From Bordetella hinzii LMG 13501 (GTDB lineage: Bacteria > Pseudomonadota > Gammaproteobacteria > Burkholderiales > Burkholderiaceae_B), in contig NZ_LRUJ01000016.1 of NCBI RefSeq assembly GCF_001548475.1, positions 38,708-102,707 of the forward strand: 64,000 bases of DNA, read 5' to 3'. The position numbers and the translations under genes were made by a program. The notes beneath the pieces are model-generated. The model saw nothing but the letters and a program-made list of their open reading frames with translations. It was not told the DNA's origin and did no database searches. Numbering within the stretch: the first letter of the stretch is position 1; each line of letters starts with the position of its first letter. Below are positions 46,347-59,758 of this stretch, piece by piece.

Positions 46347-48038
46347 ATGATGCTCACGGGTCGATCCCGCCTGCCCGCGGGGCCGCTGCTGGCCGCGTTG
46401 CTGGTGCTGGCCTTTCTGGTGCTCTTCCTGATCTTTCCGGTCGGCACGGTTTTCTATACCGCCTTCGTGAATGCGGACGGCAGCTTCACGCTCGGCCATT
46501 TCGGCGCTTTCTTCGCGCAGCCACTGATGAAAGAGGCTTTCTTCAACAGCCTCTACGTCGCGGGCTGGTCGGCGCTGCTGGCCTCCCTGATCGCCGTGCC
46601 GCTGGCCTACTTCACCGTGCGCTTCGATTTCCGCGGCGCGCTGCTCATCCAGACGCTGGGCGTGCTGCCCCTGATCATGCCGCCTTTTGTGGGCGCGGTC
46701 GCCATGCAGCTGCTGTTCGGCCGCTCGGGTTCGGTGAACCTGCTGCTGGACGATTGGTTCGGCTTCACCATCCCCTTCATGGAAGGGCTCAACGGCGTCA
46801 TCTTCGTCGAGTCGCTGCACTACTTCCCCTTCATCCTGATGAACCTGGTGGTGGCGCTGCGCAATATCGACGGCTCGATGGAAGAAGCGGCCTTTAACCT
46901 GGGCTCGCGCGGCTTCCGGCTGTTTCGCCGCGTGATCTTCCCCCTCGCCCTGCCCGGCTATGTGGCGGGCACCTCGCTGGTGTTCGTCAAGGTGTTCGAC
47001 GACCTGGGCACGCCGCTGGTGCTGGGCACGACCAATATGCTGGCGCCGCAGGCCTATCTGCGCATCACCCAGGTCGGCCTGGAGGATCCGCTGGGCTATG
47101 TGATCAGCGTCATCATGATCGGCTTTTCCATCCTCGCGCTCTGGCTGTCGGCCCGCATGCTGGGCGGCAAGGACTACTCCACGCTGCAAAAAGGCGGCAG
47201 CTCGATACAGAAGCGCAAGCTGCGCCCGGCCGAGTCGGTGCTGGCCTATGGCTGGATCATCCTGGTGCTGGCCTTGGTGCTCTCGCCGCATCTGGGCGTG
47301 TTGCTGCTGTCGCTGGCCAGCGTCTGGAGCTATGCCCCCTTGCCCGACGGCTATACGCTGGCGCACTATAGCGCCGTGTTTTCCGAATCGCAGGGCATGA
47401 TCGCCAACACCTTGCTGTATTGCGGCCTGGCCGCCGGCGTGGACGTCATCCTGGGCACGGCCATCGCCTACCTCATGCTGCGCACCCGGCTGCCGGCGCG
47501 CCAATGGCTGGACTTCCTGGCCTCGGCCGCGCTGGCCATCCCGGGCATCGTCCTGGCCATTGGCTATCTGCGCACCTTCCGGGGCGTGGAAATCGGCGGC
47601 GTGCTGCTCACCTCGTCCTGGGTGCTCATCATGATCGCCTACTCGGTGCGGCGCCTGCCTTATGCGCTGCGCGCCTGCGTGGCCTCGTTGCAGCAGATCA
47701 ATATCTCGCTCGAAGAGGCCGCCGAGTCGCTGGGCGCCAACCGGCTGCGCACGCTGCGCCGCGTCGTCGTGCCGCTGATGGCCGGCGGCATGCTGGCCGG
47801 ATTCGTCACCAGCTTCGTGACGGCCGCCGTCGAGCTGTCGGCCACCATCATGCTGGTCACGCGCGACAGCCAGGCGCCCATGAGCTACGGCATCTATCTC
47901 TATATGCAAAGCGCGGCCGGCCGCGGCCCGGGCGCCGCGCTGGGCGTGCTGGCCGTGGTGGCCGTGGGCATAGGCACTTATGTTTCTCATCTGCTGGTCG
48001 AGCGGGCGTCGGCCCGCCAGCGTCCGGCGCAGGAATGA
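46347..48038 (+). CDS. ABC transporter permease, fused two-domain (FbpB-like)
   Basis: 563 residues with about 12 membrane segments in two homologous halves. Each half has a permease EAA loop: SMEEAAFNLGSRGFRLFRRVIFPL in part, and SLEEAAESLGANRLRTLRRV. One polypeptide thus supplies both channel halves, as in FbpB/AfuB importers. ATG 46350 directly follows the chosen ATG and is equally possible. The ATPase gene starts 3 bases after its stop. Confidence 0.92.
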   Translation: MMLTGRSRLPAGPLLAALLVLAFLVLFLIFPVGTVFYTAFVNADGSFTLGHFGAFFAQPLMKEAFFNSLYVAGWSALLASLIAVPLAYFTVRFDFRGALLIQTLGVLPLIMPPFVGAVAMQLLFGRSGSVNLLLDDWFGFTIPFMEGLNGVIFVESLHYFPFILMNLVVALRNIDGSMEEAAFNLGSRGFRLFRRVIFPLALPGYVAGTSLVFVKVFDDLGTPLVLGTTNMLAPQAYLRITQVGLEDPLGYVISVIMIGFSILALWLSARMLGGKDYSTLQKGGSSIQKRKLRPAESVLAYGWIILVLALVLSPHLGVLLLSLASVWSYAPLPDGYTLAHYSAVFSESQGMIANTLLYCGLAAGVDVILGTAIAYLMLRTRLPARQWLDFLASAALAIPGIVLAIGYLRTFRGVEIGGVLLTSSWVLIMIAYSVRRLPYALRACVASLQQINISLEEAAESLGANRLRTLRRVVVPLMAGGMLAGFVTSFVTAAVELSATIMLVTRDSQAPMSYGIYLYMQSAAGRGPGAALGVLAVVAVGIGTYVSHLLVERASARQRPAQE

Positions 48039-48041
48039 ACC

Positions 48042-49127
<1,086 letters not shown>

Positions 49128-49140
49128 GCGCCCGGCGGAC

Positions 49141-50049
49141 ATGGAAATCTATCAGATCCGCGCTTTCGTCACGGTGGCCCGGCTGGGCCACCTGACGCGC
49201 GCGGCCGAAGCCTTGTCGCTCACCCAGCCGGCGGTCAGCGCCCAGATCAAGGCGCTGGAGCAGAGCCTGGGCGTGGCGCTGTTCGAGCGCAGCGCCGGCC
49301 GCATGGTGCTGGCCCGTTCGGGCGAGGCGCTGCTGCCCACGGCCGAGGCGCTGCTGGTCCTGGGCGCCCAGCTCAAGTCCGAGGCGCAACAGCTGCAAGG
49401 CGCCTTGCAAGGCGCGCTCGACCTGGGCGTGCCCAGCGAACGCCCGGAATTCCTGCGCCTGGGCGACCTGGCCTCGACCTTGATGCAAAGCCTGCCCCTG
49501 GTCGAACTCAAGACCCATGTGCTGGCCGCCGACGCCCTGCTGGAGCAGGTGCAGGGCGGACGGCTGGCCGCCGCCCTGCTCATCGTGGCCAATCCGCCCC
49601 GGGCGGTGCAGTGGCGGCCGCTGCGCAGCGTGCGCTACCGCATTGCCGTGCCCAAGCCCATGCGCGACGCCCTGACCCGGGCCGGCTGGCGCGACATCGC
49701 GCAGCTGCCCTGGCTGGACGGGCCGGCCGGCAGCCACACCCATCTGCTGCTGCGCGATATGTTCGAGCGCCACGGCCTGGCCCCGCGCGTGGTCATGCAG
49801 AACGATGACCAGGCCAACCTGGACGCCATGGTGCGCGCCGGCGCCGGCTGCGCCCTGCTGCGCGAGGAGACCGCGCTGGCCAGCGCGGCGGCGGGCGACT
49901 TCATCGTGTGGGGACAAGCCCGCGCCGACGCCACGCTGGGCTTTATTCAATCGCCCGAGCGCGCTGGCGAAGCCTTGCTGGTCGCGCTAAGCTCGCTGGT
50001 GCAGAAAATCTGGAAACCCGGCGCTCCCGCCACCGCAACACATGACTGA
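49141..50049 (+). CDS. LysR-family transcriptional regulator
   Basis: 302 residues with the winged helix at about residues 1-60 (MEIYQIRAFVTVARLGHLTR, then LTQPAVSAQIKALEQSLGVA) and an effector domain. Unlike the other two LysR genes here it is not divergent from its probable target: it is embedded in the transporter operon and overlaps the following phosphatase gene by 8 bases. A positive feedback on the operon is possible. Confidence 0.92.
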   Translation: MEIYQIRAFVTVARLGHLTRAAEALSLTQPAVSAQIKALEQSLGVALFERSAGRMVLARSGEALLPTAEALLVLGAQLKSEAQQLQGALQGALDLGVPSERPEFLRLGDLASTLMQSLPLVELKTHVLAADALLEQVQGGRLAAALLIVANPPRAVQWRPLRSVRYRIAVPKPMRDALTRAGWRDIAQLPWLDGPAGSHTHLLLRDMFERHGLAPRVVMQNDDQANLDAMVRAGAGCALLREETALASAAAGDFIVWGQARADATLGFIQSPERAGEALLVALSSLVQKIWKPGAPATATHD

Positions 50050-50680
50050 AATCTGGTTCATCCGACACGGCGAAACCGACTGGAACCGCCAACGCCGCCT
50101 GCAGGGCTGGCAAGATATCCCGCTCAATGCCGCCGGCCTGACGCAGGCCCAGGCCCTGGCCGAAAGGCTGCGCGGCGAGAGCCTGCCCTTTGACGCGCTC
50201 TACAGCAGCGACCTGCGGCGCGCGCTGGCCACGGCCGAGCCGGTCGGCCAGGCCCTGGGCTTGCGCGTGCGGCCCGAGCCCGGCATCCGCGAACGCGGCT
50301 TCGGCGTGCTCGAAGGCCTGGACCTGGACCGCATCGACGAACTGGCCCCGGCGGCCGCGGCCGCCTGGAAAAGCCGCGAACCCGGGCGCGCGCTCGATGG
50401 CGGCGAAACCCTGGGGCAGTTCCATGCCCGCGTGGTGGCGGCCGTCGAAGACATCGCGCAGCGCCATGCAGGCCAGCGCCTGCTGGCTTTCACCCATGGC
50501 GGCGCGCTGGACATCATCTGGCGCCAGGCCAGCGGCGTGCCCTTGGACGCCCCGCGCTATGCCAGCCTGCTCAATGTGAGCATCAATCGCGTCGCCGTCG
50601 AAGGCCGCGCCTGGCGCATCCTGGACTGGGGCGATGTCAGCCATGTGGCCGACGAGGTCGGCAACGACATCCAGCCCTGA
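50042..50680 (+). CDS. Histidine phosphatase family protein (phosphoglycerate mutase-like)
   Basis: 212 residues. The catalytic loop IWFIRHGETDWNRQRRLQGW has the phosphorylated His9 within RHGE, and the second His lies in LLAFTHGGALDIIWRQ. The acid residue region is IRERGFGVLEG. GpmB/CobC-type phosphatases of this size hydrolyse small phosphorylated metabolites; the same fold includes phosphoglycerate mutase. It is last in the ABC transporter/LysR operon and overlaps the LysR gene, suggesting that it dephosphorylates something the importer brings in. Confidence 0.88.
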   Translation: MTEIWFIRHGETDWNRQRRLQGWQDIPLNAAGLTQAQALAERLRGESLPFDALYSSDLRRALATAEPVGQALGLRVRPEPGIRERGFGVLEGLDLDRIDELAPAAAAAWKSREPGRALDGGETLGQFHARVVAAVEDIAQRHAGQRLLAFTHGGALDIIWRQASGVPLDAPRYASLLNVSINRVAVEGRAWRILDWGDVSHVADEVGNDIQP

Positions 50681-50685
50681 GCGTT

Positions 50686-51444
50686 TCAGGCGCCGGCGCG
50701 CGGCTTGCGCGGCGCATTGCGCGCCAGGCGGTCATAGAGCCCATTCGGAATGAGCCGCATCAAGCGGCTCACCACCCCCATCTGCCACGGGATGACCCGA
50801 TAGGAAACGCCGCGAGCGATCGCCCGCCTGGCCTGGCGGGCAAACTCTCCCGCCGGCATCAGGAAGGGCATGCCATAGGGGTTGTGCCGCGTCATCGGCG
50901 TATCGATATAGCCCGGCGCGATCGTCACCACCTTGATGCCGCTGGCGGCCAGCTCCAGGCGCAGGCTCTCGCAATACGTGATGACAGCCGACTTGGAGGC
51001 GCTATAGGCGCCCGCCCCGGGCAGCCCGCGGATGCCGGCCACGCTGGCGATACCGACCAGGCGCCCGCCGCCCTGCTGCTTCATGTTCTCGATGAAGGGC
51101 TCGAAGGTGGCCACGGTCGCCATCACATTGGTGTCGAAAATGGCCTTGAAGACCGCGAAATCCTCGTCCGCCTCGGTCAGGGTCCCGGCGCTGATGCCGG
51201 CGCTGGCGATGACGACATCCACGCCGCCGCAATGGCCCAGGAAATCCCGCGCGGCGGCATGCAGCGCGGCGCGGTCGCGGACATCGAGCGCGTAGACGTG
51301 ATGCTCGCCGGGCAGGCGGGCGGCCAGCGCCTCCAGGGCCGCCTTGCGGCGCCCCACCAGCCCCAGGCGCGCGCCATGCCGGGCATACTGCTCGGCCAGC
51401 GCCAGGCCCAGGCCGGAACTCGCGCCGGTGATAAAGACATGCAT
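50686..51444 (-). CDS. Short-chain dehydrogenase/reductase (classical SDR)
   Basis: 252 residues from ATG 51444, which has GGAG six bases upstream. The N-terminal cofactor site is MHVFITGASSGLGLALAEQY, a VIASAGIS segment replaces the usual NNAG, and the catalytic YSASK is in AGAYSASKSAVITYCESLRL. An ion-pair-like C-terminal tail is very basic (RLARNAPRKPRAGA). The position after lpxO, 67 bases downstream, may be a chance pairing. The substrate is unknown. Confidence 0.88.
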   Translation of the reverse strand: MHVFITGASSGLGLALAEQYARHGARLGLVGRRKAALEALAARLPGEHHVYALDVRDRAALHAAARDFLGHCGGVDVVIASAGISAGTLTEADEDFAVFKAIFDTNVMATVATFEPFIENMKQQGGGRLVGIASVAGIRGLPGAGAYSASKSAVITYCESLRLELAASGIKVVTIAPGYIDTPMTRHNPYGMPFLMPAGEFARQARRAIARGVSYRVIPWQMGVVSRLMRLIPNGLYDRLARNAPRKPRAGA

Positions 51445-51511
51445 CGCTGACTCCAGATAAGGCAACGCCCGCGGCAAGGCGGGCGCTGGGTGTGGTCGCC
51501 GGTGGGGCCGA

Positions 51512-52408
51512 TCAAAGGAAGATCAGCGCGAAGATACCGAGAACGAGCAGCCACTTCAAGACATAGTAAAGCGTCTTGTTCTTTTTCTTGATGCTCTTGC
51601 CGAAACGGCGGACAGCGTACACCCCGCCGAAAATCCGGTTGATGCCGCCGGTGCGGTCGCCTTCCTGGTTGGGAGACGTGGCCGCGCGCAGCAGGATGGT
51701 GCCGAAGAAATTATTGACCGCCTGCGCCCAGCGGTATTTCATGGGACGCTCGAGGTCGCAGAACAGGATGATGCGGTTCTGCTCGGTCTTGTTTTCGGCG
51801 TAATGGATAAAGGTCTCGTCGAACACCACGGCTTCGCCGTCGCGCCAGTAGTAGTCCTGGCCGTCGACGTTGATATAGCAATCCGGGCTGTTGGGCGTGA
51901 TCAAGCCCATGTGAAAGCGCAGTGAGCCGGCATAGGGATCGCGATGGCGCGGCAGGCGGCTGCCCGGGGGCAGCGCCGTGAACATGGCGGCCTTCATGCC
52001 GGGGATATTGCTGACCAGCTCCGTCGTCACCGGGCACAGGGCCCGGGCCGAGGGATGGTCGGTGTCATACCACTTGAGATAGAAGCGCTTCCAGCCGCTC
52101 TTGAAGAAAGAGTTGAAGCCGGCATCGTTGTATTTGTCGGAGGCCTTGATATGGCCCTCGCCGAACAGCTGCTCGGCCTCGGCCCGGATGTCCTCCCAGC
52201 GGTCCATCAGCACCTTGACCTGCGGAAAATTCTTCAGGTCGAGGTAGGGCTGGTTGGGCACGCCGGAAAAGGCGTACATGAAGACATTGATCGGCGCCGT
52301 GAAGGTGGAATGATCCAGGACCTGGCGCGAGAACCGGTGCCGCACGCGGCCGCGGTAGTGCACCACCATGGCGGTGACGATGAACAAGGCGAGTATGAAC
52401 CACTTCAT
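51512..52408 (-). CDS. lpxO: LpxO-type lipid A hydroxylase (aspartyl/asparaginyl beta-hydroxylase family)
   Basis: 298 residues. An N-terminal membrane helix (KWFILALFIVTAMVVH) and a C-terminal one (VLKWLLVLGIFALIFL) flank a cytoplasmic Fe(II)/2-oxoglutarate dioxygenase domain. The metal ligands are His155 and Asp157 in LPRHRDPYAGS and His202 in DETFIHYAENKTEQNR. LpxO hydroxylates the 2-position of a secondary acyl chain of lipid A; Bordetella species are known to carry it. The start follows a GGGGG ribosome binding site and a strong hairpin behind carB. Confidence 0.88.
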   Translation of the reverse strand: MKWFILALFIVTAMVVHYRGRVRHRFSRQVLDHSTFTAPINVFMYAFSGVPNQPYLDLKNFPQVKVLMDRWEDIRAEAEQLFGEGHIKASDKYNDAGFNSFFKSGWKRFYLKWYDTDHPSARALCPVTTELVSNIPGMKAAMFTALPPGSRLPRHRDPYAGSLRFHMGLITPNSPDCYINVDGQDYYWRDGEAVVFDETFIHYAENKTEQNRIILFCDLERPMKYRWAQAVNNFFGTILLRAATSPNQEGDRTGGINRIFGGVYAVRRFGKSIKKKNKTLYYVLKWLLVLGIFALIFL

Positions 52409-52421
52409 GCCGGATCCCCCC

Positions 52422-52472
52422 GGGTCCGGAGGATGGCTCCGGACCCCGTCTGGACACTGTCCCGATAGGGAC
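52422..52472 (-). terminator. Two hairpins between carB and lpxO
   Basis: GTCCC-GATA-GGGAC (52459-52472) begins right behind the carB stop. GGGTCCGGAG-GATGG-CTCCGGACCC (52422-52446) is a perfect 10-base stem ending at the lpxO ribosome binding site. No U-run follows either, so the role may be mRNA stability or control of lpxO translation rather than termination. Confidence 0.5.
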
Positions 52473-55712
<3,240 letters not shown>

Positions 55713-55722
55713 GGTGGAATCT

Positions 55723-56877
55723 TTATTTCTGGCCGGCCATCAGGCTGATGAACTTGTCGAACAGCACGATGATGTCGTGCGGGCCCGGGCTGGCTTCGGG
55801 GTGGCCCTGGAAGCAGAAAGCCGGGCGGTCGGTCAGCTCGAAGCCCTGCAGCGTGCCATCGAACAGCGAAATGTGCGTGGCGCGGGCATTGGCCGGCAGG
55901 CTGGCGGCATCGACCGCGAAGCCGTGGTTCTGGCTGGTGATGAAGACGCGCTTGGATTGCAGGTCCTGCACCGGATGGTTGGCGCCATGGTGGCCGGTCT
56001 TCATCTTGACGGTCTTGCCGCCGACGGCCAGGCCCATGATCTGGTGGCCCAGGCAGATGCCGAATACCGGCAGCTTGCGCTCCAGGAAGGTGCGCGTGGC
56101 CGCGATGGCGTAGTCGCAGGGCTCGGGATCCCCGGGGCCGTTGGCCAGGAAGACGCCGTCCGGATTGAGCTTGAGGACGTCTTCGGCGGACGTTTGCGCC
56201 GGCACCAGCGTGATGCGGCAGCCACGGTCGGCGATCAGGCGCAGGATGTTGTGCTTGACGCCGAAGTCATAGGCCACGACGTGGAAGCGATCTTGCGCAG
56301 GCTGGGTGTAGCCTTCGCCCAGTTGCCAGGTGCCCTGGGTCCAGGAGGTGGTTTCCTTCTGGGAGACGACCTTGGCCAGGTCCTGCCCGGACATGCCGGG
56401 AAAGGAACGCGCCAGCTCGACGGCGCGGTCGGCATCCTCGCCCACGAGGATGCAGCCGCCTTGCGCGCCCTTTTCGCGCAGGATGCGGGTCAGCTTGCGG
56501 GTATCGATACCCGCGATGGCGACCACGCCTTGCGCCGTCAGGTAGTCGGGCAGGGATTGGGTGGCACGGAAATTGGATACTCGCGCGGGACAGTCGCGCA
56601 CCACAAGACCAGAGGCGTAGACACGATTGGCCTCGACGTCTTCAGCATTGACGCCGGTATTGCCAATATGAGGATAGGTCAGGGTCACGATCTGACCACT
56701 GTAGCTCGGGTCGGTGAGGATTTCCTGGTAGCCCGTCATGGCGGTGTTGAACACCAGCTCGGCTACCGTATGACCCGGCGCGCCTATCGATACGCCCCGA
56801 AAAATGGTACCGTCCGCCAAAGCCAGAATTGCAGGAGGGAAGCGGTTGATCCCCTCGGGAAAAAGTTGCGGCAGCAC
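55723..56877 (-). CDS. carA: Carbamoyl-phosphate synthase small subunit (glutamine amidotransferase)
   Basis: 384 residues from GTG 56877, preceded by CGGGG; no ATG fits the homology start. The N-terminal domain has [20 protein letters not shown]. The class I amidotransferase triad is visible: Cys in [14 protein letters not shown], and His/Glu in [13 protein letters not shown]. It releases ammonia from glutamine for CarB. The 226-base gap upstream holds a perfect TATAAT. Confidence 0.97.
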   Translation of the reverse strand: MLPQLFPEGINRFPPAILALADGTIFRGVSIGAPGHTVAELVFNTAMTGYQEILTDPSYSGQIVTLTYPHIGNTGVNAEDVEANRVYASGLVVRDCPARVSNFRATQSLPDYLTAQGVVAIAGIDTRKLTRILREKGAQGGCILVGEDADRAVELARSFPGMSGQDLAKVVSQKETTSWTQGTWQLGEGYTQPAQDRFHVVAYDFGVKHNILRLIADRGCRITLVPAQTSAEDVLKLNPDGVFLANGPGDPEPCDYAIAATRTFLERKLPVFGICLGHQIMGLAVGGKTVKMKTGHHGANHPVQDLQSKRVFITSQNHGFAVDAASLPANARATHISLFDGTLQGFELTDRPAFCFQGHPEASPGPHDIIVLFDKFISLMAGQK

Positions 56878-56917
56878 AGTAAACCCCGGTTTCAGAATCG
56901 ATAATCAAACTTTCAGA

Positions 56918-56923
56918 TTATAC
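56918..56923 (-). promoter_or_regulatory. -10 box of the carAB promoter
   Basis: On the minus strand GGGTATAATCTG contains a consensus TATAAT about 40 bases before the carA GTG. The -35 region at standard distance (GCCGGA) is poor. No arginine operator pair was recognised. Confidence 0.5.
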
Positions 56924-57103
56924 CCTGAACGGCCAATTTCCGGCTCTTTTCGGTGAAAAACCGCGCCAATCATGGCCGAAATCATCGAACCGTCTTTTTT
57001 GTCCGCTGGCGCCCGGCCCGCGGAAAAGCGCCCTCCGCGGCGACGCGGCGCCCGGTAAGCGGCGGATGCTACCCTAGGGGTCAAGATCAACCCCTGACTT
57101 GCA

Positions 57104-58066
57104 ATGCCCATGCCCTCTCAGCTTGAAGCCCTGCGCCGCCACACCATTGTTGTCGCCGACACCGGCGATTTCGAGACCATGCGCGCGCTGCGTCCCACCG
57201 ACGCCACCACAAATCCGTCCCTTATTTTGAAGGCGGTGCAGAAAGACGCCTACCGTCCCTTGCTCGAACGGACGGCCCGCGAGCACCGCGGCGCCGCGCC
57301 CAGCGACATCACCGACCGGCTGCTGGTGGCCTTCGGCCGCCAGATCCTGGACATCGTCCCCGGCCGCGTCTCCACCGAGGTCGATGCCCGGCTGTCCTTC
57401 GACACCCGCGCCACCGTGGAGCGCGCCCGCGGCATCATTGCCCTGTATGAGGCGGCCGGCGTGCCGCGCGAGCGCGTGCTGATCAAGATCGCCTCGACCT
57501 GGGAAGGCATACAGGCGGCCCGGCTGCTGCAAGAAGAAGGCATCCAGTGCAACCTGACCCTGCTTTTTTCGCTGGTGCAGGCCGCCGCCTGCGCCGAAGC
57601 CGGCGTGCAGCTGATCTCGCCCTTCGTCGGCCGCATCTACGACTGGCACAAGAAAGCGGCCGGCGCTCAGTGGGACGAGGCCGCGCAATCCGGCGCCAAC
57701 GATCCGGGCGTGCAGTCCGTGGCCCGCATTTTCGATTACTACAAGGCCTACGGCATCACCACGGAAGTCATGGGCGCAAGCTTTCGCAACGTGGGGCAGA
57801 TCCTGGCGCTGGCCGGCTGCGACCTGCTGACCATCAGCCCGGAGCTGCTGGCCCAGCTCGATGCCACCGAGGGCGATGTGCCGGCGCGGCTGGCCCTGCC
57901 CGCCGAAGGCAGCGCTGCGCCGCCGCGGGTGCCGGACGGCGAGATCGCCTTCCGCACCCTGCTCAACGAGGACGCCATGGCGAGCGAGAAGCTGTCGGAA
58001 GGGATACGGCTGTTCGTGGCCGATGCGCGCAAGCTGGATCAGTTGATCAGCCAGGCCGCCGCCTGA
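57104..58066 (+). CDS. tal: Transaldolase
   Basis: 320 residues, the usual length of the TalB type; ATG 57110 is an alternative start. It has [20 protein letters not shown], containing the family motif around Asp17, then [10 protein letters not shown]. The Schiff-base Lys is in [39 protein letters not shown] is characteristic. It exchanges dihydroxyacetone units between sedoheptulose-7-phosphate and glyceraldehyde-3-phosphate. A small hairpin (57075-57094) sits in its leader. Confidence 0.96.
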   Translation: MPMPSQLEALRRHTIVVADTGDFETMRALRPTDATTNPSLILKAVQKDAYRPLLERTAREHRGAAPSDITDRLLVAFGRQILDIVPGRVSTEVDARLSFDTRATVERARGIIALYEAAGVPRERVLIKIASTWEGIQAARLLQEEGIQCNLTLLFSLVQAAACAEAGVQLISPFVGRIYDWHKKAAGAQWDEAAQSGANDPGVQSVARIFDYYKAYGITTEVMGASFRNVGQILALAGCDLLTISPELLAQLDATEGDVPARLALPAEGSAAPPRVPDGEIAFRTLLNEDAMASEKLSEGIRLFVADARKLDQLISQAAA

Positions 58067-58076
58067 GAGGCGGCGC

Positions 58077-58112
58077 GGCCCAGCCGCCTGCCGGCGGCCG
58101 CGGGGCCTTTCT
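58077..58112 (+). terminator. Possible terminator of tal
   Basis: A GC-rich branched structure (outer GGCCC/GGGGCC, inner CCGCC-TGCC-GGCGG) ends in TTTCTGTT. A second stem, CGTCCTGC-ACGG-GCAGGACG (about 58123-58142), lies in the same 82-base convergent gap. Confidence 0.4.
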
Positions 58113-58148
58113 GTTGACGCGGGCGTCCTGCACGGGCAGGACGGCTTC

Positions 58149-58943
58149 TTAGAGCTTTTCCGTCTCGCCCGAACGCGGCTGCCATTTCATGAGGCGTTTT
58201 TCGCCCAGGCCCACCAGGTAGTCGAGCACCAGGGCGAAGGCGGTCAGCACCACGATGCCGGCGAACACCGTATTGACGTCGAAAGTGCCCTCGGCCTGCA
58301 GGATGAGATAGCCCACGCCGCTGGCCGAGCCCAGGTACTCGCCCACCACCGCGCCCACGAAGGCCAGGCCCACCGAGGTGTGCAGGCTGGAGAAGACCCA
58401 GCTGGTGGCCGAGGGCAGATAGACGTGGCGCAGCAGCTGGCGGCGGCGCGCGCCCAGCATGCGGGCGTTGTCCAGCAAGGTCGGGCTGACCTCGCGCACG
58501 CCCTGGTAGACGTTGAAGAACACGATGAAGAACACCAGCGTCACCGCCAGCGCCACCTTGGACCAGATGCCCAGGCCGAACCACATGCCGAAGATGGGCG
58601 CCAGGATGACGCGCGGCATAGAGTTGGCCGCCTTGATATAGGGGTCGAGGATGGCGCTGGCCGTGGGCGACAGGCCCAGCCACAGGCCGCAGCCCAGGCC
58701 GGCGACGGTGCCGATCACGAAGGCCAGCACGGTTTCGGACAGCGTGACCCAGAGATGCTTGTAGATGTCGCCGGCCGTCACGAACCAGGACCAGATGCGG
58801 TCGGCGACCTTCAGGGGCTCGCCGAAAAAGAAGGCCACTTTGCTGTCGCGCGAGGCCAGATGCCAGGCGAGCAGGATGACGACCAGCAGCAGCAACTGCC
58901 AGAAACGCAGGCTGGCCGAACCGGGTTTGATCAACTTAGACAT
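58149..58943 (-). CDS. ABC transporter permease (SsuC/TauC-like)
   Basis: From ATG 58943 the product has 264 residues with six predicted membrane helices. The first is LRFWQLLLLVVILLAWHLAS, and the EAA-type loop is SPTLLDNARMLGARRRQLLRHVYLPSA in part. IKAANSMPRVILAPIFGMWF is characteristic of the sulfonate/nitrate/taurine permease family. It is last in the operon, 5 bases after the ATPase. The upstream open frame is only an ATPase shadow. Confidence 0.92.
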   Translation of the reverse strand: MSKLIKPGSASLRFWQLLLLVVILLAWHLASRDSKVAFFFGEPLKVADRIWSWFVTAGDIYKHLWVTLSETVLAFVIGTVAGLGCGLWLGLSPTASAILDPYIKAANSMPRVILAPIFGMWFGLGIWSKVALAVTLVFFIVFFNVYQGVREVSPTLLDNARMLGARRRQLLRHVYLPSATSWVFSSLHTSVGLAFVGAVVGEYLGSASGVGYLILQAEGTFDVNTVFAGIVVLTAFALVLDYLVGLGEKRLMKWQPRSGETEKL

Positions 58944-58948
58944 GGTTT

Positions 58949-59758
58949 TCAGGCTCGCTTCTGCTGGGCATAGCCTTTCAAGACTTCTTCGCGCAGCACG
59001 CCCCAGATAGCCGCGTGCAATTCCACGAAGCGGGGGTGCATGCGCACTTCGGCCACATCCCGCGGACGGGGCAGGTCGATGATGAACTCGCCGATGGGAT
59101 GCGTGCCCGGCCCGGCCGACAGCACCACCACGCGGTCGCTCATGGCGATGGCCTCGTCCAGGTCGTGCGTGATGAACAGCACCGCCTTGCGCCGCGCCAT
59201 CCAAAGATCGAGCACCTCGTTTTCCATGAGCTGCCGGGTCTGGATGTCCAGCGCGGAAAACGGCTCGTCCATCAGGATGATGTCGGGGTCGCGGATCAGG
59301 GTCTGCGCCAGCATGACGCGCTTGCGCATGCCGCCGGACATCTGGTGCGGATAGCGGTGTTCGAATCCCCCCAGGCCGACACGGCGCAGCCATTCGCGCG
59401 CCTGGGTCTCGGCCTGGCCGCGCGGCATGCCGGCGAACTCCAGGCCGGCCATGACGTTGTCCAGCGCATTGCGCCAGGGCAGCAGCGCCTCGCCCTGGAA
59501 CATGTAGCCGGCTCGGGCATTGATGCCAGACAAGGTCTGGCCGAATACCCTCACCTGCCCCGACGAAGGCGCAAGCAAGCCCGCGCCGACGTTCAGCAGG
59601 GTGGACTTGCCGCAGCCCGTGGGGCCGACCACGGAGACGAATTCGCCGGGGGCGACCGCCAGCGTGGTATCGGCCACCGCGGTATAGCGCTGCTTGCGGT
59701 CATCGCGCGACACAAAGGTGCAGGTGATGCCTTCCAGCGAGAGTGCAGCTTCAGCCAT
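58949..59758 (-). CDS. ABC transporter ATP-binding protein (SsuB/TauB-like)
   Basis: 269 residues. Walker A is [19 protein letters not shown], the signature is MSGGMRKRVMLAQTL, with Arg-Lys-Arg after it as in the SsuB/TauB group, and Walker B is DIILMDEPFSALD. The start overlaps the binding-protein stop by 8 bases. It energises import by the permease encoded downstream. Confidence 0.94.
   Translation of the reverse strand: MAEAALSLEGITCTFVSRDDRKQRYTAVADTTLAVAPGEFVSVVGPTGCGKSTLLNVGAGLLAPSSGQVRVFGQTLSGINARAGYMFQGEALLPWRNALDNVMAGLEFAGMPRGQAETQAREWLRRVGLGGFEHRYPHQMSGGMRKRVMLAQTLIRDPDIILMDEPFSALDIQTRQLMENEVLDLWMARRKAVLFITHDLDEAIAMSDRVVVLSAGPGTHPIGEFIIDLPRPRDVAEVRMHPRFVELHAAIWGVLREEVLKGYAQQKRA

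Noticed and set aside
58123..58142. 8-base stem as terminator of the ABC permease gene
   Set aside because: Stem is perfect, but no T-run follows on the minus strand; noted under the tal terminator only.
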